Assembly: GCF_000382225.1 (NCBI RefSeq)
Contig: NZ_KB907804.1
Location: 62,001 to 126,000 of the forward strand
DNA length: 64,000 nt
DNA from: Hymenobacter aerophilus DSM 13606
GTDB taxonomy: Bacteria; Bacteroidota; Bacteroidia; Cytophagales; Hymenobacteraceae
Direction of reading: 5' to 3'
Shown here: positions 1 through 9,587 of the stretch, in pieces
Position numbering within the stretch: position 1 is the stretch's first letter
Layout of the letters: every line of letters begins with the position of its first letter
Position numbers and translations under genes: made by a program
The notes under the pieces: model-generated
Databases searched by the model: none
What the model saw: only the letters and a program-made list of their open reading frames with translations
Told to the model about the DNA's origin: nothing

Positions 1-361
1 TCGTCTCGCCCGGCTGCACGGCGGCCCGAAACAGCACGTCGCGCCGCTGAAACTGGTGCGGCACCTCGTCGATGGTTTGCGTCTGGAGCGGGAAGCGGTA
101 GCGGTTTTCGAGGTACAGGGCCACGTCGTTGTCGGAGCCGTTGGCCAGCTTGTCGCCCAGCATGCGCCGCCCGAACACGCCCCCGCCGGTGCCATACAGC
201 AGCACCGCATCCAGCAGCGTAAGCAGCGCCAGCAAACCCAGCGCCAGCTGCAGCGGCACCAGCCAGCCCGGCAGGAAAAAGGCCACGGTCAGGCCGATAA
301 CCAACGCTGCGAGAGCCAGGAAAAAGCGAGAGGTGAGAAGAAAGCTGCGCAGAAAGGGCAT
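1..361 (-). CDS. DUF58 domain protein, N-terminal part (cut by window edge)
   Basis: Reading leftward from the ATG at 361 gives an open frame of 120 codons running off the window. Two hydrophobic segments (about residues 8-30 and 33-53) are followed by a soluble stretch with FGRRMLGDKLANGSDNDV and a beta-rich region, which is how Bacteroidota DUF58 proteins of MoxR operons begin; the DUF58/vWA part would lie beyond the edge. It is the last visible gene of the leftward SpoIIM-DUF4129-DUF4350-MoxR operon, 190 bp after MoxR. DUF58 proteins are thought to work with MoxR ATPases as vWA-type adaptors at the membrane; the client is unknown. The family call rests on N-terminal pattern and context only. 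Confidence 0.75.
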   Translation of the reverse strand, partial: MPFLRSFLLTSRFFLALAALVIGLTVAFFLPGWLVPLQLALGLLALLTLLDAVLLYGTGGGVFGRRMLGDKLANGSDNDVALYLENRYRFPLQTQTIDEVPHQFQRRDVLFRAAVQPGET

Positions 362-382
362 AACTAAACCAGGGCTAAAAGT

Positions 383-530
383 TAGTTCCCCTCCTTGGAA
401 GGTAGGGGCCAGGGGTGGTTGACCTCGTTGAACGGTGCAACTGTAAGTCGTTCAGGCGCGCTGTTCAACGAGCCAACCGCCCCAGCGGCGGCCGAGCCGC
501 CGCGTCTCCTCCTTAGCTAAGGAGGGGAGT
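383..530. repeat. nested palindromic intergenic repeat (type K)
   Basis: Outer arms cccctcctt / aaggagggg (about 386-395 and 517-526) enclose inner arms ggggtggttgac..cgttgaac / gttcaacgagccaaccgcccc (about 412-437 and 461-483). The element fills the gap between the MoxR and DUF58 genes. No protein or RNA gene is seen here. Confidence 0.6.
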
Positions 531-551
531 GTCGTTCTTCGCGCTTTGTGC

Positions 552-1664
<1,113 letters not shown>

Positions 1665-1809
1665 ATTGAGGCGGGGTTTGCAAAGCAGGGTTGATATAAT
1701 GCTAGCGTATGCTTCCAGATATTGCCTGAAATGGCTTGTTTGAGGCTTTGAGCTGATGTATTGGAATAATCATAAAGAAGAAAAAGTCAATTTGATACGA
1801 TAGTGCAAT

Positions 1810-3108
1810 TTAGGCGGCCCGCTGGCGGAACCGGTTAATGGCTTGGTTTAGCGCTAGCAGTTCTTCATCCGAAACCTGAGGGGCGGTGCGGGTGCGATTG
1901 ATGCGACGCACCAGCTCGTCCAGCTCGGGGCGCGGCACACCGGCCTTTTGGGCCAGCCGCTCGCGGGTCGGCTCGTCGCTCAGGTCGAGGCCGGGCTCAT
2001 GGTAGCGGGTGCGCAGAAAATCCTGGAACAGCCCGATTTTCTTCTCGGCAATAAGCGCGTGGTTGCGGCCCTGCCGGTAGAGGCTGGCCACGGTGCTCGT
2101 AAACAGGAGCGTAGTGTTGGGCAGCGGCCGGATGATGGGGATGATGCGCTGCCGCCGCCGGGCCTCGAACAGTACGAACAGCGCCATGCCCGCCAGCCCC
2201 ACCCACAAGGCCCAGCGCAACGGCTCGTGCGCCGCCAGCACCCGCAGCAACGACTGCTCGCCCAGGGGCCCCTGCTTCTGGTACTCATCCCAGAAAACCG
2301 GCTGCCCCGCCGGCAAAGCCGATAGCGCCGCGAAGGCAAAACCCGCCGTGGCCGGCCGCAGCAGGCGCAGGTTGCTGAAGGCGGCCGGTGTGGAGCTCAG
2401 CAGAATTTCGCCCCGGCCCACGGGCACGCGCACCAGCACCGGCCGGCGTCGGGCATCGTGGGCCAGCACCGTGGCCCGGCTGCCGGCAGTGGCCCTAAAA
2501 AAGTACGCTACTTCGGCGGCCGGGAATGGGTAGCTTTTGGCGGCGCCGATCGGCGGGTTCACCAGTGTAAGGGTGGTGTTGCGGGCCCGGGCGCCGCTGC
2601 CGGCCGGCAAGCCGCCGCGCCGCAGCCGCCGCAATAGCAGCAGGCTGTCCAGCTCCAGCGCCGGCCGCAGCTCCAGATGCAGCGAGTCGAGCAGATTGCC
2701 ACTGATGTTTTCGCCCGTTATGAGCACGTGGCTGCCCTGGGCCGCGTAGCGCAGCAGCGCGTCCTGGTCGAGGGGCGAGCAGAAAAAGCCGTCGTTGATG
2801 AACAGGTAACTGGCCCGGTCGGGGCGCAGGGCGGGCGCCGTGTTGCCGCTGATGGTGGTGTCTCGATTCACATCGGCCCCCAAACCGGGCAGCAGCTCGT
2901 TGGCAATGGGCTGGCGCACGGTGCGCACGGGCTGGCCCGGAAACAGGCCCGGCAGCTGGTCGTAGAGCACGTAGGTGCCGTAGGGGATTTTGTCGCGGTT
3001 GATGAACGTGGGCGTCCAGTCGGTGGGCTGGGGCCGGAAATACTCCACCGCCACAAAGGCCACAAACAGCCCCACCAACCCCAGCAGCAAAGCACGAAAA
3101 CGAGTCAT
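1810..3108 (-). CDS. DUF4350 domain membrane protein
   Basis: 432 residues. A membrane anchor (about 5-22) is followed by a large soluble DUF4350-type domain (about 38-250) that contains YLFINDGFF and HVLITGENISG, the Rossmann-like pattern of this family. A second membrane segment (about 298-314) leads to a charged C-terminal tail of roughly 110 residues predicted to be cytoplasmic. DUF4350 proteins are regular companions of MoxR, DUF58 and DUF4129 genes, but their molecular role is not established. Gene order here is DUF4129, DUF4350, MoxR, all leftward, with repeat-filled gaps of 145-159 bp. Confidence 0.85.
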   Translation of the reverse strand: MTRFRALLLGLVGLFVAFVAVEYFRPQPTDWTPTFINRDKIPYGTYVLYDQLPGLFPGQPVRTVRQPIANELLPGLGADVNRDTTISGNTAPALRPDRASYLFINDGFFCSPLDQDALLRYAAQGSHVLITGENISGNLLDSLHLELRPALELDSLLLLRRLRRGGLPAGSGARARNTTLTLVNPPIGAAKSYPFPAAEVAYFFRATAGSRATVLAHDARRRPVLVRVPVGRGEILLSSTPAAFSNLRLLRPATAGFAFAALSALPAGQPVFWDEYQKQGPLGEQSLLRVLAAHEPLRWALWVGLAGMALFVLFEARRRQRIIPIIRPLPNTTLLFTSTVASLYRQGRNHALIAEKKIGLFQDFLRTRYHEPGLDLSDEPTRERLAQKAGVPRPELDELVRRINRTRTAPQVSDEELLALNQAINRFRQRAA

Positions 3109-3128
3109 TTTTTTGAGCTGCTTTTTTG

Positions 3129-3288
3129 AGCTATTAGCTGACAGCTGTTAGCTGTTAGCTTTCGTTCTGGTGGCCGACTGAGAAGTCAGGGATAAGGTGA
3201 AAAATCTATTCTGTGTATAAAGGATAATGGTTCGTCAGCTTTAAGAGGACAGACAAGCTAACAGCTGTCAGCTAGTAGCTAAGAGCTT
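3129..3288. repeat. inverted repeat of AGCTGTTAGCT units (type F)
   Basis: Left arm 3129-3160 (agctattagctgacagctgttag..) and right arm about 3254-3288 (caagctaacagctgtcagctag..) are reverse complements. The right arm enters the 3' end of the DUF4129 gene, so that protein ends in the repeat-encoded residues KLLATS and takes its stop codon from the repeat. Confidence 0.75.
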
Positions 3289-4119
3289 TTTTACGCCCGA
3301 AATCTGGCCGATAAAGCTTAGCTGCTGCTCGCGCAGCTCGGGGTATTGGCTGGCGGCCAGTGGCAGTTCGCCGTACCAGACGTACTCGAACTGCCGGGTG
3401 AGGGCGCGGAAACCGGCGGCCAGCCGCGTACCGGCCAGCTCGCGCAGGTAGTCGTGGTTGGTTTTGTCGGGTTGCCACTGAATGAGGTTGCGCTCGGTGA
3501 GTTGGCGTAGCGTCTGCAGATAGCCCAGGCGCAGGGCCAGGCGGTAGTTGCCGGCCTGCTCGGCCCGGTCCAGCTCGGTGGCGAAGTCGATGCCGTGGAT
3601 GTCCTCGGTCAGGGCCTCGTAGGGCAGGGGCAGGGCCCGACCGCGGCGGCCCAGCAGCCCCGTCAGGTCAAGGCGCAGCAGCCGCAGCAGCACGTAGCCG
3701 AATGCCGCTGCAAACAGGGCATACACCACGTAGCGGCCCCGCGTTTCGTAGGTTTTGCCCGAAAACAGCCCGGCCAGCCAGCGCCCGAAGGCCCGCCAGA
3801 ACCGCGACCATACCGTGTCGGAGCTCCTGTCGGGCTCGGGTTCGGCGTACTGAAACTCGGCCTGCTGGCGCAGCTCCGCCAGTCGGCCGGCGGCCGGGCG
3901 CCGCAGCTTGCCGACCGGGGCCATATCGGGCCGCAGGCGCACGTAGCGCGGCGCCGCGGCGGTGGCCAGCGAGTCGGGAGCAGGCGGCAGCATTGGCGGG
4001 CGGGGCGGCAGCGGATTCTGAGCGTAGCCGCTGGCCGGCCCCAGCAGCAGCGCCAAGCCCAGCAGCCCGGGCAGCAGCAGAGCGGGGCGACAGCAACGCG
4101 GGCAGAGGAGTAGCGGCAT
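3268..4119 (-). CDS. DUF4129 domain membrane protein
   Basis: 283 residues. A signal peptide or anchor (1-33, ends GYAQ) precedes a Pro-rich linker, a hydrophobic segment at about 130-147 (VVYALFAAAFGYVLLRLL) and a C-terminal DUF4129 region (about 195-265) with LRLGYLQTLRQL and FEYVWYGE, the signature of the family. DUF4129 domains are often fused to transglutaminase-like proteins or sit in MoxR operons; no catalytic residues are evident, so a structural or sensing role is likely (inference). The final residues KLLATS are encoded by an intergenic repeat arm, so the C-terminus has been shaped by repeat insertion. Confidence 0.85.
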   Translation of the reverse strand: MPLLLCPRCCRPALLLPGLLGLALLLGPASGYAQNPLPPRPPMLPPAPDSLATAAAPRYVRLRPDMAPVGKLRRPAAGRLAELRQQAEFQYAEPEPDRSSDTVWSRFWRAFGRWLAGLFSGKTYETRGRYVVYALFAAAFGYVLLRLLRLDLTGLLGRRGRALPLPYEALTEDIHGIDFATELDRAEQAGNYRLALRLGYLQTLRQLTERNLIQWQPDKTNHDYLRELAGTRLAAGFRALTRQFEYVWYGELPLAASQYPELREQQLSFIGQISGVKKLLATS

Positions 4120-4208
4120 GGGGGTGGAACAGGCAGATTGGTGCGGGTGGGTCGGGACGGTGGGCAGTTTGCGGCCCGGGGCGCTAAAGCAAGGAGTGGC
4201 CGGGGCGG

Positions 4209-5240
4209 CTAGTATTCGCCCTCATCATCGGGGCGCAGGGCCTGCGGGGCCACCACGGGGGCCGGAGCGCCGATGGCATCGACCATCAGGCGGGTGCCGG
4301 TACCGTCGCGGCGCTCGACGAGGTTGAAGTACTGAAAGCTGATGGCCACGAGAATGAACGGGTAGTAGACCAGCGTAATCAGGCTCTGCAGGGCCGAATA
4401 CACAATCACCAATAGCCGCACGGAGCCCGTGTCCGCCTGGCCGCTCATCAGCGCCCCGAAAGGCAGGCCCACCACCGACAGCACCGCAATAGAAAGCATG
4501 AGAATCAGGTACATAATCAGCGTAATGACCACCAGCAGCCCGAACGTCGACCACCACTTGCCCCACGTCAGGCGGAAGCTGCGCGTGAGGCTGCCGAAAA
4601 ACCCGCGCCGCTCGCGCAGCCACACAATAAAATACAGGCTCAGCGGCACAATGGCGTAGAACATGGCCACGTAGAGCAACAGCACAAACGGGAAGATCAC
4701 CCAAGGTGTGGAGGCCGAAGCCAGCAGGCCCCCAATCCCAAACAATACACCCCCGATAACCATCATACCCACCGTAAACAGCAGGCCCAGCCCGATAAAA
4801 GAGCCCACCATGCCCAGAAACCGGGCCTTCACCAGCTGCCACACCTCGCCCGCCGTTACCGGCTCATCCGTCGTGCGCTCGGCCTGGAGCACCACGTAGC
4901 CCAGTATCACCAGGTGCAGCACCGCAAACAGCAGAATGCCCGAAAGCATCGTCAGCCAGAAAGTGGGCGTGAGGAATACATTTGGAACCAGGCTGCTGCT
5001 GAACGTGCTGCCAGGGCTGGAACTTTGCTTAAGCACGCTTAAACTGCTCAGCATCTGGCCCTGCAGCAGGCTGGTGCCGATGCCCGTGAGTAGCGCCAGC
5101 GGCAGCACCAGCACTACCAGCACCCGTACCAGCGGTGTGGCGTGCGCCCGGATGAAATCGAAGGTGGCTTCCATTTTCTGGCTGAAGTCGCGGCGGCGCA
5201 GAAAATCGGTGGGCCGGTTGAAGGCAAGGTGGCTGCGCAT
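4209..5240 (-). CDS. multi-pass membrane protein of the MoxR operon
   Basis: 343 residues with about six hydrophobic segments (first about 36-58, then several between 95 and 310) and a soluble acidic tail. The late motif QYFNLVERRDGTG recurs, as far as I recall, in Bacteroidota membrane proteins next to DUF4129 and SpoIIM-like genes; some are labelled glycerophosphodiester phosphodiesterase membrane domain, but no phosphodiesterase residues are visible. It lies between the SpoIIM-like and DUF4129 genes, so it is probably a subunit of the same membrane assembly. Function unknown. Confidence 0.8.
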   Translation of the reverse strand: MRSHLAFNRPTDFLRRRDFSQKMEATFDFIRAHATPLVRVLVVLVLPLALLTGIGTSLLQGQMLSSLSVLKQSSSPGSTFSSSLVPNVFLTPTFWLTMLSGILLFAVLHLVILGYVVLQAERTTDEPVTAGEVWQLVKARFLGMVGSFIGLGLLFTVGMMVIGGVLFGIGGLLASASTPWVIFPFVLLLYVAMFYAIVPLSLYFIVWLRERRGFFGSLTRSFRLTWGKWWSTFGLLVVITLIMYLILMLSIAVLSVVGLPFGALMSGQADTGSVRLLVIVYSALQSLITLVYYPFILVAISFQYFNLVERRDGTGTRLMVDAIGAPAPVVAPQALRPDDEGEY

Positions 5241-5261
5241 AGGTTTCTTTGAGCTGATAGC

Positions 5262-5359
5262 TAGTAGCTGCTGGCTGTTAGCTTTTTTCGTTTGGTGATG
5301 GATATAATGGAGTAAATTTCGTTTTCAGCTAACAGCTAACAGCTAACAGCTAACAGCTC
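5262..5359. repeat. inverted repeat of AGCTAACAGCT units (type F)
   Basis: Left arm about 5262-5284 (ctagtagctgctggctgttag) and right arm 5325-5359, which holds four tandem AACAGCT units. The right arm forms the 3' end of the SpoIIM-like gene and supplies its last residues AVSC and its TAG stop codon. Confidence 0.7.
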
Positions 5360-6293
5360 GTCGGGAAAGCCACCACGGATAGGCCACGAAGTAGCCCAGA
5401 ATGAAGGTAGCTGAGAGGCCGATGATGCTCAGGCTGGCGTAGAGGGGCATTTCGGTGTGGCGCGTTACGAAGCCTTCGAGGAAGCCGGCCACGATGAACA
5501 CCGGCACCAGCGCCAGCACCAGCTTCATGCCGTCGCGGGCGCCGCGGCGCAGCGAGTCGCGGCGCGAGTAGGTGCCCGGAAACAGCAGGCTTTGGGCCAT
5601 GATGGCCCCGGCCCCGCCGGCCAGCACGATGGCCGAAATTTCGAGCGTGCCGTGAATCCAGATGGTGAGCACCGAGGGCAGCAGCAGGCCTTTCTGGTGG
5701 AAGAAAAACTGAAAGGCCCCCAGCATCACGCCGTTGCGAAACAGCATGAAAAATGTGAACAGGCCCGCCGTAATGCCCCCGGCAAAGGCATACAGCGCCA
5801 CGCGCACGTTGTTGAGCGTGATTTGCAAAAACATCAGGCTCTCATCGGTGCCCTTATAAATAGCCATCGGGTCGCCCTTCTCGATGTTGGCCAGCGTCCG
5901 GTTCACGTAGTCGTCGCCGAGCACCACGCGCACAAACGTGTCGTCGTAGGCGGCCGACAGGGCCCCGATAAAGCAGGTAATCAGGAAAAAAACCAGCGTA
6001 GCCAGCAGCACCCGGTGGTGGCGGATGATAATAAACGGCAGCTCGCGCAGCCAGAAATCGGCAAAGCGGCCGTGCTCCTGCTTTTTGTTTTTATACAGCG
6101 ACTGGTGTAGCTTGCCCGTCAGCCCGTTCAGGTAGGCCGTGGTGGCCGACTCGGGGTAAAAGGTCCGGGCGTAGGCCAAATCGTCGGTCAGCTCCACGTA
6201 GCGCCGGGCCAGCTCGTCGGGGCCGGCCGGTGCGCTGGCTTCGTAGCGTTGCCAGCGGGCTTCGTTGAGCCGCAGAAAGACCGTTTCGCGCAT
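5343..6293 (-). CDS. SpoIIM-like (DUF95) membrane protein
   Basis: 316 residues. A soluble N-terminal helical part (1-90) is followed by about five membrane helices. The motif WIHGTLEISAIVLAGGAG is the hallmark of the SpoIIM/DUF95 family. In Bacillus, SpoIIM works in septal peptidoglycan remodelling during sporulation; in non-sporulating Bacteroidota the homologue is encoded with RDD, MoxR and DUF58 genes and its role is unknown. It is the first gene of the leftward operon and diverges from an RDD-family gene 95 bp away, the same partnership seen in other genomes. The C-terminal AVSC comes from a repeat arm. Confidence 0.88.
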   Translation of the reverse strand: MRETVFLRLNEARWQRYEASAPAGPDELARRYVELTDDLAYARTFYPESATTAYLNGLTGKLHQSLYKNKKQEHGRFADFWLRELPFIIIRHHRVLLATLVFFLITCFIGALSAAYDDTFVRVVLGDDYVNRTLANIEKGDPMAIYKGTDESLMFLQITLNNVRVALYAFAGGITAGLFTFFMLFRNGVMLGAFQFFFHQKGLLLPSVLTIWIHGTLEISAIVLAGGAGAIMAQSLLFPGTYSRRDSLRRGARDGMKLVLALVPVFIVAGFLEGFVTRHTEMPLYASLSIIGLSATFILGYFVAYPWWLSRRAVSC

Positions 6294-6388
6294 TACTTTT
6301 TCCGCCTGAATAAAAGGCAGACCCGATCCGCCGGGCTAAATATACACGATTCCTGTGGGCCGCTACGGCTCTTTTTTTGCGCTTTTTT

Positions 6389-7126
6389 ATGAGTACGATT
6401 CGCATCCAGACCACCCAGAACGTGGTGCTCGAATACGAAGCCGCCAGCGTGGGCGACCGGGTGCTGGCCCAGGTGCTCGATGGGCTGGTGATGATTCTGT
6501 GGGCGGTGGTGCTCAGCTTCCTCATCCGGCAGGCCACCGAGTCGGCCGACGACCGGCAGATTGCGGCCTACGTGCTTATTGGCATTCCGCTGCTGATTTA
6601 CCATCCGCTGTGCGAAATCTTTTTCAACGGCCAGAGCCTGGGCAAACAGGCCCGCAAAATCAAGGTCACCCGCCTCGATGGAACCCGTCCCGGCCTCGGC
6701 GACTACGCATTGCGCTGGCTGATTGGCCTGTTTGAAATCGGGATGACCATGGGCTCGGTAGCGCTGGTGGCCACGCTCTTCAACGGCCGCGGCCAGCGCC
6801 TCGGCGACATGGCCGCCGGCACCACCGTCGTTAGCCTGCGCCCGCGCGCGCCCGGCGTGCAGGCCCTCACGGCCGAAACGCAGGTGCCGGCCGGCTACCA
6901 GCCCGTTTTCCCACAGGCCCGCGACTTATCCGACCACGATGCCGCCCTCATCCGCCAGCTGTTCCGCCAGGCCGGCACCCAGGCCGACTACGCGCTGCTC
7001 AGTGTGCTGGCCGGTAAAGTCAAGTCCGTCACCACCATCACCACCGACCTGCCCGACGAGTCCTTCATCCGCACCGTGCTGCGCGACCACGCCTACTTCG
7101 CCGCCCAGGGAAGCCCGCACGGGTAG
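6389..7126 (+). CDS. RDD-family membrane protein
   Basis: 245 residues from the ATG at 6389; an in-frame TTG 12 bp upstream is less likely. The RDD domain covers about 12-155: the diagnostic Arg and Asp are R24 and D31 in VGDRVLAQVLDG, membrane helices follow at about 30-50, 62-80 and 110-135, and the region ends RGQRLGDMAAGTTVV. A soluble tail of about 90 residues follows. RDD proteins are small membrane proteins, some linked to transport or ion homeostasis, with no firm general function. Its divergent pairing with the SpoIIM-like gene suggests co-function with the MoxR-DUF58 operon. Confidence 0.9.
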   Translation: MSTIRIQTTQNVVLEYEAASVGDRVLAQVLDGLVMILWAVVLSFLIRQATESADDRQIAAYVLIGIPLLIYHPLCEIFFNGQSLGKQARKIKVTRLDGTRPGLGDYALRWLIGLFEIGMTMGSVALVATLFNGRGQRLGDMAAGTTVVSLRPRAPGVQALTAETQVPAGYQPVFPQARDLSDHDAALIRQLFRQAGTQADYALLSVLAGKVKSVTTITTDLPDESFIRTVLRDHAYFAAQGSPHG

Positions 7127-7133
7127 CGGCGCG

Positions 7134-7293
7134 GTGATTGGGTGATTGGGTGAACCGTTCTGTCATCCTGAGCAAAGCAAAGGACCTTATCCCGTAGAAA
7201 CGGGCCGTTGTTACGGTCGTTCCTGCAGGATAAGGTCCTTCGCTTTGCTCAGGATGATAGAACAGTTCACCCAATCACCAAGTCACCAAATCA
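7134..7293. repeat. nested palindrome: outer GTGATTGGGTGA arms (G), inner type A core
   Basis: Inner core from 7161 (tgtcatcctgagcaaagc..) to about 7258 (..gctttgctcaggatgata) forms a stem of about 30 bp. Outer arms gtgattgggtgattgggtga (7134-) and tcacccaatcaccaagtcac (to 7293) extend the palindrome. It separates two convergent genes. The variable stem bases here are AAAGC/GCTTT. Confidence 0.85.
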
Positions 7294-7294
7294 C

Positions 7295-9316
7295 TTACTC
7301 GCCAATTACCACGCGTTGCGCACCGGCGGGTTGGCCATCAACCAGCAGGCGCAGCAGGTAGATGCCGGCACGGTGGCTGGCGGGCTCCCAACTGAAAGTG
7401 TGAGGCCCGGCGGCGCGGTTGCCCAGGCTCCGGCGCTCCACGGTGCGGCCCAGCGCATCGGTCAGCACCAGCTCGGTGGCCCCGGCGCTTGGCAGGCGGA
7501 AGCTGACCTGGGCCTGGTTGGCTACCGGGTTCGGGAACAGGTTGAAACCGGTGGCAACGGCCGGGTTGCGGGTGCCGGTCGTGACGCCGGCGCCGGCCGC
7601 AATGGCCAGGTCGCGCACCGTCAGGCCCAGGCCAATGGGCTGGGCGCCGGTGGCGGCCCCGGTGGTCAGGTTGAGGGCGTAGAGGCTGGAATTGGCCGAA
7701 CTGCCGCTGGTAGCTACCAGGTAGGCCGTGTTGGCACCTTCGGCGGTGCTGTAGATGTCCATGTCCACGTTAGGGCCGGCCGTTACGCCCGAGGGGCCCA
7801 CGGTTTTGAGCGTGCCGTCGTTGGCCGGCACCTGGTTGGCCACAATGTTCAGGGCCTCATCATAGGCGTAGAGTTGCGTGGTGCGGGCGCTGGAGCCCGT
7901 AGGGTTGCCCGGACCGCTGTAGCTGTTGGTGTAGGCCACCGAGCCAATGGCCGGCGTGGCGGCGGCGTTGGCGTCGCCCGTGGCGTAGGCCAGGGTACCA
8001 TCCACGACGGGGGCAGCGGTGCCGTCGTTGGGGTTAAGGCGGAAGTTAGCCCGGTTCACGCCCTCCACCCGAATCCGGTCGACGGTGGGGTTGAAGTCGA
8101 AGGCAATGCTGCCCGTACCCAGCGGCAGCGCCAGATTGGTAGTGCCGCTCAGGTTGGTGGCTACACCGGTGGCGGCGTTGAGCGTATAAAGCTGGCCGGT
8201 TTGGGTGGTGGCGTTGTAACCCAGCGCATACAGCGCGTTGTTGAGGGGCCGCACGTCCATACCCACCAGCGTCTGGCCCGTGGCCACGCCCGTAACGCCC
8301 ACCGAAGTACGGATGACGCCGGGCAAGTCGGTGTCGAACGAGAGCAGGTTGCCGCCGGCCAGCGCGTAGGCCAGGTTGCCGGTAATCGGCGCCAGCGTGG
8401 CCGGCCGCAGAATCTGGAGGGCAATATCGGTTACCGCTACCAGCGAGCCGGTACCCACGTTGCCCACGGCCGTAGCCGCGCCGGTTGTCAGGTTGACGGT
8501 GTAAAGCTTGGTGGTGGCCGAAAAGGGAGCGAGGTTGATTTCCGCCACCGTCAGGTAGCTGGTCTGCACGCCGGTGGTGGGGTTGAGGTAGATGTCGAGG
8601 TCGGAGGCGGTCGTCGCGCCGCTGGTCGTAACGCCCAATGGGCCAACGGTTACCAGTTTGCCGTCGTTAGGTGGGTCTTGCTTTACAAGGCGGTTATTGG
8701 CCTCGTCGAGCCCGTAGAGCGTGGTGGCGGTGGTGCCGATGTAGCTGTTGGTGTAGGCCGAAGAGCCCACGCCCGGCGTCTGGCCGAAGTTGGCGTCGCC
8801 GGCGGCGTAGGCCAACCGGCCGTCGATGGCGGCCAACGCGCCGTTGTTGGGGTTGAGGCGGAAGTCGGCTCCATTGCCGGCCGTTACCCGGATCCGGTCG
8901 ACGGTGGGGTTGAAGTCGAAGCCGATGCGGTTGAGGTCGGTGCCCAGATCGAGGGTGATGGCCGGGCCGGCGGCCGTGGCTACGGCCGTCGTGCGGCTGA
9001 TGCTGTACACTTGCGCCTGCGTGCCGGTGGCGTTGTAGCCCAACGCAAACAGCTCGCCGGTGTTGGGCCGAAAGTCAATGCCCACCAGGCTCTGGCCGGC
9101 CGTAACGCCCGTAACCGGCAGGTTGGTCAGGAAGGTGCCCGGCGCCGTGATGTCAAAAGATACTAGGTTGGACGTCGCGCTGGTCGTCAGCGAGAGGCCG
9201 AAAGCGGTGGTGGTGGTGGTTTGGGCGGCCACGGGGCCGGCGGCCAGCAAGCCCAGGGCGGCCAGCCACAGGCCATTGCGCCGGACCAGGGGCCGGAGGA
9301 TAGAGAAGGAGCGCAT
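7295..9316 (-). CDS. secreted DUF4394 tandem-domain protein with T9SS sorting domain
   Basis: 673 residues. The signal peptide (1-31, ..AAGPVAAQ) is followed by two DUF4394 repeats, about 45-290 and 305-575. They share units such as LVGIDFRP / LVGMDVRP, ALGYNAT, FDFNPTVDRIRV and AYTNSY, so the protein arose by internal duplication. The last 83 residues (591-673, starting FNLFPNPVANQ and ending in a GIYLLRL-type strand) form a type A Por secretion C-terminal sorting domain, so the product should cross the outer membrane by the type IX system and be released or attached at the surface. DUF4394 resembles a beta-propeller of unknown ligand. The gene is monocistronic and leftward, and its 3' end abuts a palindromic repeat. 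Confidence 0.9.
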   Translation of the reverse strand: MRSFSILRPLVRRNGLWLAALGLLAAGPVAAQTTTTTAFGLSLTTSATSNLVSFDITAPGTFLTNLPVTGVTAGQSLVGIDFRPNTGELFALGYNATGTQAQVYSISRTTAVATAAGPAITLDLGTDLNRIGFDFNPTVDRIRVTAGNGADFRLNPNNGALAAIDGRLAYAAGDANFGQTPGVGSSAYTNSYIGTTATTLYGLDEANNRLVKQDPPNDGKLVTVGPLGVTTSGATTASDLDIYLNPTTGVQTSYLTVAEINLAPFSATTKLYTVNLTTGAATAVGNVGTGSLVAVTDIALQILRPATLAPITGNLAYALAGGNLLSFDTDLPGVIRTSVGVTGVATGQTLVGMDVRPLNNALYALGYNATTQTGQLYTLNAATGVATNLSGTTNLALPLGTGSIAFDFNPTVDRIRVEGVNRANFRLNPNDGTAAPVVDGTLAYATGDANAAATPAIGSVAYTNSYSGPGNPTGSSARTTQLYAYDEALNIVANQVPANDGTLKTVGPSGVTAGPNVDMDIYSTAEGANTAYLVATSGSSANSSLYALNLTTGAATGAQPIGLGLTVRDLAIAAGAGVTTGTRNPAVATGFNLFPNPVANQAQVSFRLPSAGATELVLTDALGRTVERRSLGNRAAGPHTFSWEPASHRAGIYLLRLLVDGQPAGAQRVVIGE

Positions 9317-9502
9317 AAGCGGGTAGAGTTTGGTGAATGGAGAGAACTAAAAAAGCGCGAAACGGCCCGCGCCTGCATTCACCTACGCACCAAATAGCGC
9401 CGCTGGATTAAGACCTTACTATATTTAATCCGGCTTTAATTTAAATCCTGTACAGTAGCCCTTTCCGCCCCAATAAAGCCCGAATTTCATTCAGGCTGAA
9501 CA

Positions 9503-9545
9503 CGGCAAAAGCCGCCCGCCAACGAGTGGCCGACGGCTTTTGCCG
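9503..9545 (-). terminator. hairpin terminator after the GNAT-nitrilase gene
   Basis: Perfect 12-bp stem cggcaaaagccg / cggcttttgccg (9503-9514 and 9534-9545), located 43 bp past the leftward stop codon at 9588. The T-rich part lies inside the stem, so efficiency is uncertain. Confidence 0.6.
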
Positions 9546-9587
9546 GGGTACTATTCGGGCAGAGCAACTATCCACCCAGTTGGGCTG

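Noticed and set aside
3129..5359. Tandem AGCTAACAGCT units as a CRISPR array
   Set aside because: Units are short and adjacent, without unique spacers, and no cas gene is near.
7208..9166. Long rightward open frame (652 codons)
   Set aside because: It is antisense to the DUF4394 gene. Its Gly/Val/Arg/Ala-rich sequence has no domain, and it is an artefact of high GC.
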